Part shown: positions 40,905 to 52,513 of the stretch, in pieces | Numbering within the stretch: position 1 is the first letter of the stretch | How the letters are laid out: every line of letters starts with the position of its first letter | NCBI GenBank assembly: GCA_905221605.1 | Contig: CAJNDS010002107.1 | Span: forward strand, 315,922-379,921 | Reading direction: 5' to 3' | DNA from: Symbiodinium natans | Taxonomy: Eukaryota; Sar; Dinophyceae; Suessiales; Symbiodiniaceae | DNA: 64,000 nucleotides | Made by a program: the position numbers and the translations under genes | The notes under the pieces: model-generated | The model's input: the letters and a program-made list of their open reading frames with translations, nothing else | What the model was told of the DNA's origin: nothing | Databases searched by the model: none

Positions 40905-40950
40905 CTGCAACATCGTCCCCCGGTCGCGGCTTAGGGTTTGGGATTTCGGG

Positions 40951-41003
40951 TTGGGATGTTCCCCCTTATACTAACAGTCGTTATATAGGGATTGTAGTAC
41001 TTG
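40951..41003 (+). mobile_element. Family C element, truncated copy
   Basis: TTGGGATGTTCCCCCTTATA then CTAACAGTC is identical to the family C terminus; interior GTTATATAGGGATTGTAGTAC resembles the minus strand of the 39-kb copy. No right end found. Confidence 0.65.
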
Positions 41004-41389
41004 CGGACCTCCTCAATCAAAGCTCCATCGTCAAACTGCAAGGTGCAGAGTTGACGGTCGACAGGAGCTTGGAGATTGGGAGCTTTCGTGCCTTTGGGTG
41101 CCTCAAAACCTACTCGCTACACCTTTGCGCGATTTCGGGTGCGGAGGTGTTCAAGCTGTCGGGGCTTCACAGAGGTAGGGGCGTTGACATGTTCGGGGCC
41201 GTGAGGGCGCAGGGCTGAACAAACCCTGAATCCCGAATATCCTCAAACACTACACCCTTAAAACCCTGAAATCCTACAACCTGAACCCCAAACCCTGACA
41301 TCCTAAACCCCTAAACCCTAAACCCTAAACCCTAAGCCCTAAGCCCTAAACCCTAAACCCTAAACCCTAAACCCTAAACCCTAAACAAC

Positions 41390-41450
41390 CATGACTCCGT
41401 GCCTCCGAGGCCCTGGAGGCGGCTCCAGTCCATGCTTCCAGCGTGGCTGC
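41390..41450 (-). CDS. Candidate exon within epimerase span
   Basis: Acceptor TTGGGAG|GCA, peptide AATLEAWTGAASRASEARSH, donor CATG|GTTGTTTAGG. Flanked upstream and downstream by inverted telomere-like arrays. Confidence 0.45.
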
Positions 41451-41881
41451 CTCCCAAGCAGGGTTTTGGGTTTAGGATTTAGGGTTTAGGATTTAGGATT
41501 TAGGGTTCAGGGTTTAGAGTTTAGGTTTTAAAATTTTAGGGTTCAGGGTTAAGGGCCTTTGAGGGGCTGGGGTGAAGGTGTTTAGGGGCTTGGAGGGATA
41601 GGGGTTGCCCAGCGGGCAGCCTAAGACAAGATGTTTTAGGGTTTTGGGCTGAAGCTGGCAAGGCCTTTGACCAGGGCAATAGCTGTGGTGCTCCTAGAGA
41701 GCTGCATTCAGGATTCCGGCCAGCCATTGCGAACATGAGAGAACCTGAATCTGATTCGATGCGAGGCGCATGTCTAGAGTTTAGGGGGTGAGCAGATGCA
41801 GCGTGCCATCTCCGCTGCAAGATCGTGTGTTGGCAGGAAAGCTTCGCGACGGTCCCATGAGCTAAGACACACCTTGCCCCC

Positions 41882-41965
41882 TGCTCAAGAAAGGTCAGGA
41901 CATGTTGGACAGCAAGCCGCTGAGTCATTCCAAGAACGTCGCCTGACGAATTCCATATGATCTAT
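41882..41965 (-). CDS. Candidate exon within epimerase span
   Basis: Preceded by a pyrimidine-rich run and CATAG|, reads IIWNSSGDVLGMTQRLAVQH then VLTFLEQGA, donor AAG|GTGTGT. There is an internal Met, so a start there is possible. No family motif; low confidence that it belongs to the epimerase. Confidence 0.35.
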
Positions 41966-42365
41966 GCTGAAGGGTCTGAAGGAAAAACAGCCCAATGGCT
42001 CACGGCTAACGCACCCCACATGTGAATGTGTGTGTGTGTGCGCGTGCGAAGCAAGGGTGGTGTATACACTGTGCCGTTATATATAGTGGCTAAACATTGT
42101 GGTTTCTCGGCACGTGCCCTTTTCTGAGAGGGAAAGGACACTTCAAGTCCTTGGGTGTGTTAGACTTTGGTTATGTAAAGTTGCTGTCGGTATGCTGCGT
42201 TAGGATTCGGTTTGGGTGTCTTGGAAGTTGTTTGGGAGGGTGTGCCATTTATATCTATATATATATATATGTATATGTATGTATATATATATATGTATAT
42301 GCATGCATGTTTCTAGATTTCCTTTCAATCCTTTGTGGGATGGTGGACTTCCAAGCATCTGCAAC

Positions 42366-42414
42366 CGCAAGTCCACTGCCTAGGCGCATCGTTGCACCAT
42401 GCTGGGTGTGATTC
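42366..42414 (-). CDS. Epimerase exon: NHTQHGATM segment
   Basis: Acceptor CCTAAG|G, peptide NHTQHGATMRLGSGLA, donor GCG|GTTGCAG. The first base completes the Thr codon of the previous exon. The reading frame stays open past the donor, so the 3' edge may lie further on. Confidence 0.6.
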
Positions 42415-42746
42415 CTTAGGCAACGCAAGGGTCTTGTGATGTGGGCTTCGGGACGAAGTGAACCCGAAACCCGAAACCCTAAACCCCAGGTGCCAAGCCC
42501 TGACCCCAAAACCACGACATTCAGTCTGGCTTGAAATGCCCTGTAGCTGGCAAGGGCCTTTGATCTGGGATCAGGGGGGGTTTGGGTGTAAAGATCAAGG
42601 GGCCCATCTAGTCAGAACTGGCATGTGTGTGTAGTTGGTTTAGGGTTTAGGGCTTTCTACCAAACCCTAAATCCTAAACCCTACGAGGAGTTCCAGAGAG
42701 ACAAGGTTGGTACTTGCTGAGGCTCCTGTATTAATTTCCGAGGAGC

Positions 42747-42787
42747 GTGGAGGCGAAGATCACACGCCGCACGCCAGCGCGCTGGGC
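42747..42787 (-). CDS. Epimerase exon: VRRVIFAS strand
   Basis: Acceptor GTGAGAG|GCC and peptide AQRAGVRRVIFAS, ending in AC at a GC donor (AC|GCTCC). Joined to the next exon this gives FASTNHTQHG, matching the SSNH-type active-site strand of uronate-dehydrogenase-like enzymes; phase is exact. Confidence 0.75.
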
Positions 42788-43257
42788 CTCTCACGTCGCT
42801 CTAGGGTTTGGGGTTTGGGGTTTAGGGTTTGAGGTTTAGGGTTTCGGCTTAGGGTTCAGGTTTAACTAGGGCTTTTTGACGCAATATGGAAAGTAAGAAA
42901 GCTGGTATGCGAATTGTCTTCCGATTATGACGCAAGGGAATGCGGTTCCCTATGAAAGTCTCTGTAGCCCCCAAAGAAAAGAAAGAAAGAGACAGAGGGA
43001 GAGAGAGAGAGAGAAAGTGAGAGAGAGAGAGAGAAAGAACCTGCTTCCAAAAAAACCCGACTACGAACTTGTACGCCTGTTGCGCATCCCCTCCCTAGTC
43101 CTAACCATACTTTGGGGTTTGGAGTAATGAGGCAACCCACATGCGGGCGGCGGGGGGGGGGGGGTGTCCGAAATAGGGGTGCCCCCTTTGAGGATTCCTA
43201 TCAAATGATTATACCATTTTGCGAAAGGTGTTTTGGGACATGCCCGACATTGAGGCA

Positions 43258-45228
43258 TGTGGACACCGTCGTACCATGGTCGTTCCATGGTGGCCATGAG
43301 TTCGCAGGCTTTGTCATCAATGAGTCATGAAGCGGCATCGACAATGCGATGCAAACGGATGCAAACACTTGTGCAAACTGGTCATATCTCTTCCAAGCAA
43401 CTGCAACACATCGCAGCCCAGCAGCGTGCCGACGTCAAGCGGTCAAGATCAGATGTTAGGACTCCTGTTCATCCACACGTTGACATTCGGCGGACATAGG
43501 TCAGCATGTTTCGAATGTCATCACAACAGACGCCCTCTGCCTCAACTCGACACATGCCAAGCATTGACCCAACCTTGTCTCAGCAAGGAAAACGTGCTCA
43601 GATTGTGTTAGGACAAAGAGCTTCCACATTGTTGAATTCGGTGGACATGAGTTAGCATGCATTGTCATCACAACGTCGTGAAGCGGCATCGACAACGCAA
43701 TCAAGACTGGTCCCATATGTCATATCTCTTCCAGCAACTGCAACACATCGCAGCCCAGCAGCGTGCAGACATCAAGCGGTCAAGTTCAGATGTTAGGACT
43801 CTTGTTCATCCACACGTTGACATTCGGCGGACATAAGTTAGCATGTTTCGAATGTCATCACAAAAGACGCCCTCTGCCTCAACTCGACACATGCCAAGCA
43901 TTGACCCAACCTTGTCTCAGCAAGGAAAACGTGCTCAGATTGTGTTAGGACAAAGAGCTTCCACATTGTTGAATTCGGTGGACATGAGTTAGCATGCATT
44001 GTCATCACAACGTCGTGAAGCGGCATCGACAACGCAATCAAGACTGGTCCCATATGTCATATCTCTTCCAGCAACTGCAACACATCGCAGCCCAGCAGCG
44101 TGCAGACATCAAGCGGTCAAGATCAGATGTTAGGACTCTTGTTCATCCACACGTTGACATTCGGCGGACATAAGTTAGCATGTTTCGAATGTCATCACAA
44201 CAGACGCCCTCTGCCTCAACTCGACACATGCCAAGCATTGACCCAACCTTGTCTCAGCAAGGAAAACGTGCTCAGATTGTGTTAGGACAAAGAGCTTCCA
44301 CATTGTTGAATTCGGTGGACATGAGTTAGCATGCATTGTCATCACATCGTCATGAAGCGGCATCGACAACGCCCTCAAGACTGGTCCCATATGTCATATC
44401 TCTTCCAGCAACTGCAACACATCGCAGCCCAGCAGCGTGCCGACATCAAGCGGTCAAGATCAGATGTTAGGACTCTTGTTCATCCACACGTTGACATTCG
44501 GCGGACATAGGTTAGCATGTTTCGAATGTCATCACCACAGACGCCCTCTGCCTCAACTCGACACATGCCAAGCATTGACCCAACCTTGTCTCAGCAAGGA
44601 AAATGTGCTCAGATTGTGTTAGGACAAAGAGCTTCCACATTGTTGAATTCGGTGGACATGAGTTAGCATGCATTGTCATCACAGCGTCATGAAGCGGCAT
44701 CGGCAACGCAATCAAAACTGGTCCAACATGTCATATCTCTTCCAGCAACTGCAACACATCGCAGCCCAGCAGCGTGCCGACATCAAGCGGTCAAGATCAG
44801 ATGTTAGGACTCTTGTTCATCCACACGTTGACATTCGGCGGACATAGGTTAGCATGTTTCGAATGTCATCACCACAGACGCCCTCTGCCTCAACTCGACA
44901 CATGCCAAGCATTGACCCAACCTTGTCTCAGCAAGGAAAATGTGCTCAGATTGTGTTAGGACAAAGAGCTTCCACATTGTTGAATTCGGTGGACATGAGT
45001 TAGCATGCATTGTCATCACAGCGTCATGAAGCGGCATCGGCAACGCAATCAAAACTGGTCCAACATGTCATATCTCTTCCAGCAACTGCAACACATCGCA
45101 GCCCAGCAGCGTGCCGACATCAAGCGGTCAAGATCAGATGTTAGGACTCTTGTTCATCCACACGTTGACATTCGGCGGACATAGGTTAGCATGTTTCGAA
45201 TCTCATCACCACAGACGCCCTCTGCCTC
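43258..45228 (+). repeat. 337-bp tandem satellite
   Basis: Just under six copies with exact 337-bp spacing (a GAATTC site at 43634, 43971, 44308, 44645, 44982). The copies from 44437 and 44774 appear identical; the first copy is the most diverged. Small open frames on both strands recur with the unit and are not genes. Confidence 0.95.
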
Positions 45229-45454
45229 GACAGCTCCAGCATGCGCGCTGGGCAAATGAATGGCAAGGCTAGGGTAGACATTAATCATGAGTCAGCGCGG
45301 CTTGCCGACATTTGCAGCTAGCTGTACTCTGCCTTGCCCAGACATCTCCATCCTAAACCCTAAACAAGTTGCCAACGAAAGATGACTTGAATTTGGGCTC
45401 GGCATTTGGGGTTTTGGGCTAGGCCAGGAGACCGTCTCAGGCAACATCTCACTC

Positions 45455-45850
45455 CCCACATCACTTCGTCAGAGGACGTGGATAACAAGGCTATCATCAT
45501 CTCGAAGCACTCCAACATGACACACAGCCGGATGGTCAGATAACCTGTAACATCACATCGTCAGAGGACGTGGATAGAGTAGGGTTGATCATCCCGCCAT
45601 CCTGACCACCAATGGTGCGCAAGCCAAGCTGCTTCGGATCGGTTGTTGCGAAGGAACTTAAACTAAAATGCCAGAACACGAAAACACAGTAAGCACTGGA
45701 ATAACCAGGTTTCCTGGTATGATGGCTTCATGTAAGCTCTCTTAACCAACTCTTGTTCTGGAGAGCACGCTTGGGGTTTCCAGGGCAGTCAGACAACATC
45801 TTGGCAACACCACATCTTCAGAGGACGTGGATAGTAAGGTTGTCATCCTT
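45455..45850 (+). repeat. Three dispersed copies of a ~45-bp motif
   Basis: CACATCxTCAGAGGACGTGGATA followed by GGxTGxTCATC occurs near 45458, 45552 and 45809, each preceded by CAxxCAACATCT-like sequence in two of three cases. The rest of 45230-46090 shows no supported gene. Confidence 0.65.
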
Positions 45851-46437
45851 CTGCTCTGCACTTTAGCCCCGCGCGCGGCTCCTGGGGCGTTCGCTCTTCA
45901 ACCCCGCCTAGTCGTCTACCAGTGTCTGTGCCCTGCTCCCCTAAAGGTGCTTCCAAGCACAGCAAGCTACAGCCCGCTTCGGTCCCCAAAAAAGAAGTAC
46001 CCAGCTTATACCCTTTGAAATTCATGGAACCTGTGCAGGAAGCCTAGACAGGACCAGTACCCCCACCCCACATCTTTCGGAGCCAGGAACCCCGTGCAGC
46101 CCCTTTAGGTTTAGGGTTTAGGTAGGGTTTAGGGCTTGGAGTTGATGACTTCCTGCACTTCCCCAGACAAAGGAAGTCAACCCGCGACCTTTTTGGGGTT
46201 TAGGGGGGTTTTGGGCGTTCAGGCATTTAGGGTTTCAGGGTTTTAGGGTTTTGAGCTTTGGGGTTTTTTGGCGTTTGTGGTTTTTAGGGGTGTATGGCTC
46301 TAGGGTTTTAGGGTTTTTGGGGTTCATAGTCTTAGCGTTTGAGGGTTTCAGGGTTTTACGGTTTTGGGGTCTTGGGGTTTAAGATCTTAAGGGTATTAAG
46401 GTTTAGGATTAGGGCTCAGGGTTTAGGGTCCAACCGC

Positions 46438-46506
46438 GGCACCTCTTCCAGCACACGGTAGGTGCCCTGGCAGCGAGTACATGGGCTCCCCATGGTGAGC
46501 TGATAA
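46438..46506 (-). CDS. Candidate exon with CxxC
   Basis: Minus-strand island reading MGSPCTRCQGTYRVLEEVPR, with CTRC a possible zinc-binding pair, before CCCTAAA repeats. An alternative phase is open after CGGTGCAG|, so the frame is uncertain. Confidence 0.35.
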
Positions 46507-46778
46507 CCCCAAATTCTGCACCGGAAGCATTGGGGCCCTGCCGTTTTCCCCAGATCGCTCAAACAGAATGTGGCCAAAATATGGGGTGGGGGTGCAATTA
46601 AAAGCTAATTGGCGCGTTTTTGTGTTTCTATTATCAGTATATATGAGATTTCAGGGAGGATGACTTCTGATTACACAGGCTCCGGCGTCAAGAAAGCCTA
46701 ACCCATCAAGCTGCTCAGGCAACTTTGCTGTTTTCTCGGGACACGCCAAGGGTCTTGTGAGCATTCGGAGGACGTGAG

Positions 46779-46894
46779 GACATGCCTACTTTGCCGGCAC
46801 CCCGAAAGCCCTAGACTTGCGAGCCGCTGCTCTTGACGGGTACTTTGCCGACCTGAGAGCCCACGTGCCTGAAGCATCTGCCCTTTCAGCCTAA
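46779..46894 (+). CDS. Candidate plus-strand terminal exon
   Basis: After GACGTGAG| it reads HAYFAGTPKALDLRAAALDG then YFADLRAHVPEASALSA and TAA. It looks natural as a protein end, but the minus strand also offers an open frame (TWALRSAKYPSRAAARK). No family recognised. Confidence 0.4.
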
Positions 46895-47313
46895 CTGAGG
46901 AAATGCTGTCGGTCTCTTCAGGTCATGCCCACACCAAATGCACCGGACTCCGCCAAACATTTCATCCTCGTTCCTTGCCTGGATGTTGCTGGGCAAAACG
47001 TCAGACAGAAAGTCTGCGCTAGGCCTGCAGGTTATAGTTATGGCACTTTCCCACTGCTCTATTCGGGGAGGCATCCTACCACAGTATGTCAGCCACTGAG
47101 TTCTTGATCACTCACGTGCATTATGGTGCACACCAGGTACGCCTAATTTCGGAATCTCCCAACATCAGCCTCCTGCAGGGTCTTACCGGAATCACTGTCA
47201 CTCTCTCGCGCTCCCTCTCTCCTTCTCTCTCGCTCTCGGCTTGAAGTTGCCGTAAAGTTGCTTGGGCGCCGGTTTTCCCTCAAGCGTATGCTCACGTTGG
47301 TGCTTCTTGCATC

Positions 47314-47654
47314 TGAGGCGAAAACACAGAACTAATTGCTCAACACAGCGGGCCGAACTGAAGAAAGAGAGATCTCAAACTCGTGGGCTCCACGCCCTGA
47401 ACTGCACAAGTCGCTTTAAGCTTAAGAGCGCCGTGGACGTACGGCGATCAAGGCGCGACAAAGCAGAAGACAAATTGGCAGTACCTCCTCGGAACCTTCC
47501 AGCCACCCCGAAGGACCTCCTAGACTTTCCAAGGACCCAATGCATGAGCCTGCTTGGGGTTAAAGTTTGGCAGGAAAAGGCCCTGGAAAACCATGAAAGG
47601 ACGCGCAAACGATTTTCGAGCAGCCAGAAACTTGGCACGGCATGTGAGGGCTAG
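47314..47654 (+). CDS. Candidate plus-strand terminal exon, basic protein
   Basis: Follows a pyrimidine-rich stretch and GCATCTGAG|G at 47313, reads STQRAELKKERSQTRG, RSRRDKAEDKLAVPPRNLPA, TPKDLLDFPRTQCMSLLGVK, KALENHERTRKRFSSSQK and ends at TAG (47654). Charged, no low complexity, about 112 codons. No recognised domain; a real gene or a chance frame. Confidence 0.35.
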
Positions 47655-48005
47655 GTAGGTCAGGCTGGTCAGATGCTCTGCTCGGTTTTTACATAACGGC
47701 ATATTTCTGTTGGGCGGGCGGTGGGGGGGGGGAGAACCACAATGGGGTCTCCCAAGTAAGACCGTACTGAGCCATGTTGCAGGATGAGGCGTGAACGCAC
47801 CCCATGTTCAAATGCCTACCGGCTGGACCCCGAAGCCCCGAGCTAAACACCCCGAACGCTCTGAACACCGAAATGTTCAGCCCTAGCCCGCTAAACCCCT
47901 GAACCCCTGGACCCCTAAACCCCAAAAACCCCGAAGCCTCTAGGCCCCAAACCCTAAACTAAACCCAAAAACTACACCCCTGATGAACAGCTTCTTAAAT
48001 GGCAC

Positions 48006-48073
48006 CCGGGCCTTCCGTCTGCAGCCAAGTGGATCACGGTGTCGCAACCATCGAAAGCCCCGTGCAGGGCGCC
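48006..48073 (-). CDS. Epimerase exon: VIHLAA strand
   Basis: Acceptor CCCCCAAG|GGC, peptide GALHGAFDGCDTVIHLAADG then RP, donor GG|GTGCCA. The pattern A-F-x-G-C-D-x-V-I-H-L-A-A is diagnostic of the fourth strand of extended SDR epimerases, just after the NAD loop in space. Confidence 0.75.
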
Positions 48074-48559
48074 CTTGGGGGTTTTAGTGCTTTGCTTGGG
48101 GCGGGGAGTTGGGTTTAGGGCCGTTTAGGGTTTTGGGTTTTGGGCCTGGGGTATCTTGGGGGTGTGGGGGTATCTTGGGGGTGTGTGGGGGGGGGGCTTC
48201 TGGGTTTAGGGCTTATGGTGCGGATGGGCCCCCCGTGTTTTTGTGTGCTTCAGCGCGGCCACCTTGCGGCTCTGCCACAGAACCCTCTCCAGTCAAAGGG
48301 CTCGAAATTAAGGATGGAAAAGAAGAACCAAAAAACGAAAAAGGACAGTAGACATGAAATTTGTAGATGTATCTATCTATCTATTTATTTATTTATTTCT
48401 ACCCCTCGCCCTGCACATGCCCTCCATAAGGATTTCAACAGCAGAGGACAGGTGTTGGGGATAGGAAGGGAAAGGGCGGGGAAAGTGAAAGAAGAATGGA
48501 ACTGCCTTCATCCGGCATCACTGGGCTCCGATCCCGACTGAAACCGAATTGCCGCGGCC

Positions 48560-50060
48560 AGTGCCCTTGAAGACTTCCTCAACACGGAGCGCACGCACTT
48601 GGCGACCCAGAAGTGCGTGCCATAGGGATGCGAGGGAGGCTAATGCGCAACAGAGAAATACACGCACAGATCACAGAGTCACTAAATTAAAGGCTCAGTT
48701 CTTGGTAGTAGGACCAGCATCTTCCGGAAAACATAGAACAGAAGGGAAAGCCCAACAAGCCCCAAAAGTGGACTCTGCTACGGGGAGCACAAGTCAGGTC
48801 ATTCATCGGGCAAGAACACGTTGCGTGTGCGGTTTCAGGATATCCACACAAACCATTGCGAGCGTACAAAATAAACGTACAATTTGGCACTGACTCCACA
48901 AGGCCTGACACGCAAAGACTGCGGAAGGGCTGAAACGGAGAGCCTCGCAGAGTCACTGCGCTCGGTGTGTAAAGATCATCATGATACGGAGGCACCAATC
49001 AGCCAGTCACATTTTGGTTAGACCACCTACCGCGCGAGCCTGCAACTGTCAGGGAGCGTCTTGAGTCAGCAACTGGCAGAGCTATGCACAAGCTCCCGCG
49101 GCGTCCTGCACGCTGAGAGACCTGTAGGATTTTTGAAAGGTGCTGGCACCAAGAAGTTTTGAGCCTGGTCCAAATGTAACACCAACGGAATGCGCTGCAG
49201 AACCCTGTATACATTTTTCGCGGCGCGGTGGCATGTACTTACATCTTTCTATGAGGCCTGGGAAATTGATTCGCTTTACGAGTTTCCCATATTCACACAA
49301 GGCCGTTAGTCGCAAGCGCGGAGCCTCAGAGGGAGGGTCGTGGTGCTTCCAGTCTCGAGTGCCGGGAAGCAAAAACCAATTTTGAATTTTGGCTCCAGGG
49401 CCCGGACGGCACCTGATGAGGATGTCCGGAAATGTCCAAGCCTCGACACATACCTCGCACGCTGCATATGTCCAGGGCAGCTTGATGTCCTGCAAAACGC
49501 TCGTCCTTGGTGCCCCGGCAACATGCTGTCACTTGCTGGACGATCACAGACTCTAGTCGTCATAGCAACCGAAGATGTCATGATCCACTACGCGCCGTAG
49601 CTGTGTCACATGACGCAAACGGCACTGGGCAAGATCGCCACGCGACACGATGCGGACGCTAGACGTAACAAGACGATGGACGCAGCACGCTAGATGTAAC
49701 GAGTGAGCACAGAGGGAGGAGCCAGGAGCGAAGAATGTTCCGGGGATCGCGACCCCGACATGCCGATTGCTGCGCACGACTTTGGACACGCCACGGCGTC
49801 GCTGTGGAATCGCGGGATCTTCAGAAGATGAGCCGTCGGGTTACAGACGTCTGCAGTCAGCAAACTGACACGCAGCGAACACGCCCTCACCCCCATCACT
49901 GCCATTGCTCTGATATAGCAGCTCGGATTTCGGGTGTTTGCACAAGGCCTAAGAAAGGCCCGTCAAGCTCCACGGCCGGCTCCAAGACCAGCGTGGTCCT
50001 GTCCCAGACGCGACAGCTCCTGATAAGACTCGGCTGAATATTTGTTGTGAATATTTCGGT
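48560..50060. other. No supported gene
   Basis: About 1.5 kb of unique sequence between two epimerase exons without telomere-like arrays. A minus frame at 49082-49495 (ALCEYGKLVKRINFPGLIER) is possible but has no clear splice sites. Confidence 0.4.
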
Positions 50061-50071
50061 GTACCAAGACT

Positions 50072-50316
50072 TCAGTGGCCTAGGACGTTGATGATGTTGG
50101 GCGGCGCATCTGGGACAGCACCTGCTGCTCCTGCTGGGCCCTATCACTGGTTGCCAGCACCTTGATGGCAACCGACGTGCCGTCCGGCAGCCTGTGGCGG
50201 TAGACACGGCCAAAGCTGCCGGTGCCTTGCAGAAAGCTCTTTGCAAGGCCGTCGGTTGCCTGCAGTAGCTCGGACCACGAGCACGCCGCCGGCACAGCTT
50301 CCTCCTGGCGGAGCCT
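50072..50316 (-). pseudogene. Truncated protein kinase relic (receptor-like kinase type)
   Basis: Reads SELLQATDGLAKSFLQGTGS, FGRVYRHRLPDGTSVAIKVL, then QQEQQVLSQMRRP: the glycine-rich loop GTGSFGRVY and the ATP-anchoring Lys of VAIK. A one-base shift then gives PNIINVLGH, the conserved stretch after helix C, followed at once by TGA. No catalytic loop (HRD) or DFG is seen downstream. In-frame TAA precedes it at 50317. The style matches plant-like receptor kinases. It lies inside an epimerase intron. Confidence 0.7.
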
Positions 50317-50489
50317 TTACACGCCTGTGCCGAGGCCTCTCCCCTCCAGCGATCTTGTGATAGCGCGGGAATATATTGCCAAAGCTTGCGGGCTGCTGCA
50401 AACTTTGGCGCGCTGCGGACACACCTGCGCCGCGTGCCTGGCTCCGGTCGGCCTTATGATGTCCTCTGTGTCACCATCGGCTATATGGG

Positions 50490-50720
50490 GTTGGACAGGG
50501 CTATATAGGGTCATGTAGGGTTATATAGGATTATATAGGGTTATATGGGGCCATATACGGTTATGCCGGTTATGCAGGGTTGTGTAGGGTTATGATGGGT
50601 TATGTAGGGTCATAGGGTGGTATAGACGCGATATCGCGTTATGTAGGTCATATAAGGTACGGAGGGTTTTGAAGGGCTGTGTAGGGCTATATGGGATTGT
50701 GTTGGGTTGTATGGATAGGG
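50490..50720. repeat. TTATATAGGG/TATGTAGGG array
   Basis: About 20 degenerate decamers, an AT-enriched relative of TTTAGGG. Confidence 0.85.
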
Positions 50721-51135
50721 CCCATCGATTTGTAGAATCGATTCCGCTGTACGTCCTGGCCCAAGTCTAAGTTTTAGGGTTTAGGGTTTATAGGGTTTAG
50801 GGTTTAAAGGGTTCAGGGTTCAGGGTTTAGGGTTTAGGGTTTAGGGTTTAGGGTTTAGGGTTTAGGGTTTAGGGTTTAGGGTTTAGGGTTTAGGGTTTGG
50901 GGTTTGGGGTTTAGGGTTGTAAAATTAGGTTTAGGGTATTCAGGGTTGTTATGTCTTAAACTCCCACAGGGCGAAGCCCAGGAGTGTTTGACCAGGGCTG
51001 CCCTCTGTGGGTTTCCGGAAAAAGCTCCCGCTAAGGACGACAACCCTAAGGCCTAAACCTTAAGCCCTAAACCCTGTGCCCTAAGCCCTAAGCCCTAAAC
51101 CCTAAACCCTAAACCCTAAACCCTAAACCCTAAAC

Positions 51136-51228
51136 CCTGGCCGCCCCTGGACTCAACTCCCTGAGTGGCCTCTTGGCTCAAATCCGGTGTGTGGCGGTCG
51201 ACTTTGGCGGAGTTCACGACCGAAGCGC
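51136..51228 (-). CDS. Candidate exon within epimerase span
   Basis: Acceptor CTCTCGCAG|GC, peptide ASVVNSAKVDRHTPDLSQEA then TQGVESRGGQ, donor CAGG|GTTTAGGG. The donor lies inside the first repeat of the downstream telomere-like array. Phase with the preceding candidate does not fit, so an exon may be missing. Confidence 0.45.
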
Positions 51229-51451
51229 CTGCGAGAGCAGAAGGTTTGGGGTGTGGGGTTTAGGGTTCAGGGTTCAGGGTTCAGGGTTCAGGGTTTAGGG
51301 TTTAGGGGTAGGGTAGCATTCCAAACCGACCAGCAACGGGCCGGAACCCAAACCTGGCAACAATGCCCTCAACCCCAGGCTACCCTCAAAGAAATGCTTG
51401 CGCACGGACTCTGAGCGGCACCAGACACTCCAGCGACCAGATGAACCATAC

Positions 51452-51535
51452 TTGCCAATTCCGGTCCATCTTCCCGAATAGGGGTTCGACAATTACAGGG
51501 TATACGCTCGTGATTTTTTTCGATTCGTCCGGTCT
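51452..51535 (-). CDS. Candidate epimerase exon
   Basis: Strong acceptor (pyrimidines then CCTTAG|AG) and donor CAA|GTATGG. In phase with the exon above it reads RPDESKKITSVYPVIVEPLF then GKMDRNWQ. A second open frame (ETGRIEKNHERIPCNC and onward) runs through the same bases to AGG|GTAGCC, so the frame is not settled. Confidence 0.4.
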
Positions 51536-51778
51536 CTAAGGAAGACGACATGCGAATGAAGATAAATGGACCTTGGCTGATACCGTGTCGACCGGCGGCT
51601 CATATATGCTGAGCTACGTCACCGCCACTGCAACGAAACGAGCAGAGCCATGCTCTGGGTCAATTTCATTTGCAGCTTCTCGCACAAGGACAGGCTAACC
51701 CGTCACTACCGTGGGGAAGGGCCGGAAGTATGTTAGCACTTCTGGACACTTCCCTGGAGGCCCGCAGGGCAACCCAGC

Positions 51779-51815
51779 CTGTGATCCTAGGGCCCCCTTG
51801 GCAGCGAGGCTGCGC
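51779..51815 (-). CDS. Candidate epimerase exon
   Basis: Acceptor GACGCTTCAG|G, peptide RSLAAKGALGSQ (first Arg split from the previous exon, phase kept), GC donor CAG|GCTGGG. There is no diagnostic motif; placement rests on phase and position. Confidence 0.4.
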
Positions 51816-52111
51816 CTGAAGCGTCAGAAGCTCCACACAAAGGCAGCTCTCTCTACGATGGTCCCTTTTAGTGCGCCTTACGCGTGCAAGGCTCTGTATT
51901 GGAATACGGACTGGGGTGGATTTGTGTCTCCCAAAAAGGCTTCCACTGGCTTATATAAGATGAGATGACATTTGTATAAGACTATATAAGATTTTATCAG
52001 AGTATACATAAGATTCCATAAGAATATATGAGGATAGGCAGGGGTTAGGGCCCATGGACTTTTGAGCAAATCAATCAACAACCCCCTGAGGCCACAGGCG
52101 CTCCCAAGGAC

Positions 52112-52149
52112 CTGGCCAGGTCCAGGCCGATCACCTCGAACCCCATCTC
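52112..52149 (-). CDS. Epimerase exon: second beta strand with Asp
   Basis: Acceptor AACCAG|GAG and peptide EMGFEVIGLDLA ending at donor AG|GTCCTT. The strand followed by an Asp is where NAD-preferring SDR enzymes hold the adenosine ribose. A long TTTAGGG array (52153-52305) lies immediately upstream of the acceptor. Confidence 0.7.
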
Positions 52150-52152
52150 CTG

Positions 52153-52305
52153 GTTTAGGGTTTAGGGTTTAGGGTTTAGGGTTTAGGGTTTAGGGTTTAG
52201 GGTTTAGTGTTTAGGGTTTAGGGTTTAGGGTTTAGGGTTTAGGGTTTAGGGTTTAGGGTTTAGGGTTTACGGTTTAGGGTGTAGGGTGTAGGGTGTAGGG
52301 TTTAG
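52153..52305. repeat. TTTAGGG array
   Basis: About 21 units ending in GTGTAGG variants, directly beside the epimerase exon at 52112-52149. Confidence 0.95.
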
Positions 52306-52513
52306 GGCATCCCCTCCCCCTCTAATGGGCTTCTCTGGGATGTATTTCAGGCTTAGGCTTAGGGCTTCAGAAGGCTATACAGATTCAGCAAGTTTCTATT
52401 CCTAGGCAACCTACCAAAAAGAAAGTAGGCTTGGGCCTCTTCAGATAAACCCTAAACCCTAAACCCTAAACCCCAATCATAACATGCCCTAGCCCTCGAA
52501 CCATGCCACCGTC

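Noticed and set aside
40832..41218. 128-codon plus-strand frame
   Set aside because: It crosses a telomere-like patch and a family C element copy and has no acceptor; the downstream part (LEIGSFRAFGCLKTYSLHLC) is protein-like, so a plus-strand exon near 41010-41180 is not fully excluded.
43258..45228. CRISPR array
   Set aside because: The repeat unit is 337 bp with no spacers; it is a eukaryotic-type tandem satellite.
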